Assembly: GCA_041689995.1 (NCBI GenBank)
Contig: JBDNFD010000082.1
Span: 1 to 42,651 of the forward strand
Source of the DNA: DASSWG01 sp041689995
Lineage (GTDB): Bacteria > Bacteroidota > Bacteroidia > Flavobacteriales > Flavobacteriaceae
DNA: 42,651 bases
Direction: 5' to 3'
The notes beneath the pieces are model-generated. The model was not told the origin of the DNA, ran no database searches, and saw only the letters and a program-made list of their open reading frames with translations. The position numbers and the translations under genes were made by a program. Each line of letters starts with the position of its first letter. Positions within the stretch are counted from its first letter, which is position 1. Below, piece by piece: positions 42,594-42,651 of the stretch.

Positions 42594-42651
42594 ATGGGTA
42601 AAAGTACTATTTTTTTCGGACAGCCGATATTCAGTCAAATGATAGGTTTGC
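42594..42651 (+). CDS. Transposase N-terminus, partial (DUF4372/IS4-like)
   Basis: An ATG at 42594 opens a frame reading MGKSTIFFGQPIFSQMIGL and continues past the window edge. The GQPIFSQ pattern matches the N-terminal DUF4372 domain of IS4-family transposases. Only 19 residues are visible. Confidence 0.6.
   Translation, partial: MGKSTIFFGQPIFSQMIGL

Larger units (their letters stand above)
42513..42651 (+). mobile_element. Left end of an IS4-type insertion sequence (cut by the window edge)
   Basis: A TTAGTGTCCGATAAAAAAAG terminus resembles IS4-type inverted-repeat ends, and is followed by a transcription-blocking hairpin and then the start of a transposase-like ORF. The exact left boundary, target duplication and right end cannot be seen. 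Confidence 0.55.

Overview
The window looks like a chromosomal stretch of a gliding-type flavobacterium (Bacteroidota, Flavobacteriaceae-like). It is AT-rich, A-rich leaders replace Shine-Dalgarno sites, several promoters fit the Bacteroidota pattern TTG-N17-23-TAnnTTTG, and it carries gldH, a type IX secretion (T9SS) sorting domain, an outer-membrane TonB-type receptor, DUF4837 and DUF2007 proteins. No species can be named from sequence alone.

Layout. 0-5 kb: an octamer microsatellite, then a PSP1/RicT-like gene, gldH, a class A penicillin-binding protein and an OmpH/Skp-like lipoprotein. 5-8 kb: a T9SS-secreted protein. 8-14.5 kb: holB, pgk, a LysM lytic transglycosylase, a DUF4837 lipoprotein, an alpha/beta hydrolase, folB and tRNA-Cys. 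14.5-18.5 kb (minus): LysE-type exporter, serine hydrolase, ribonuclease R. 18.7-21.5 kb: a small membrane protein, DUF2007 protein, rpiB, a CDF metal exporter and an ElaA-like acetyltransferase. 21.5-29.1 kb (minus): S41 protease, rnpA, a decayed HEPN/MNT module, M1 peptidase, S8 peptidase and MBL hydrolase. 29.4-34.8 kb: a CPA2 antiporter and lepA, with an Abi_2 cassette wedged into the lepA 3' end. 35-40.6 kb: TonB-type receptor, dusB, FtsX-family permease, rbfA and methylmalonyl-CoA epimerase. 40.7-42.65 kb: accessory end with an orphan nucleotidyltransferase, a tRNA-Met 3'-half (att-like), two envelope proteins, and the start of an IS4-type insertion sequence cut by the window edge.

Most interesting region. 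At 31.5-33.3 kb an Abi_2 (AbiD/AbiF-type, HEPN motif RX4H) gene is preceded by its own promoter, a roughly 100-nt predicted structured RNA and a terminator-like hairpin that ends 9 nt before the start codon. This is the architecture of an RNA-antitoxin/HEPN-toxin pair. The cassette is flanked by two ungapped 308-bp copies of the lepA 3' end (17 mismatches by eye, only one changing an amino acid), so it behaves like a mobile defence unit that inserted with long target duplication.

A second toxin-antitoxin-like locus at 23.5-24.6 kb (XRE-nucleotidyltransferase fusion plus HepT) has frame breaks in both genes. Its promoter still carries two matched operator-like palindromes around a good -7 element. 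All function calls are by motif reading and family memory; no database search was run.
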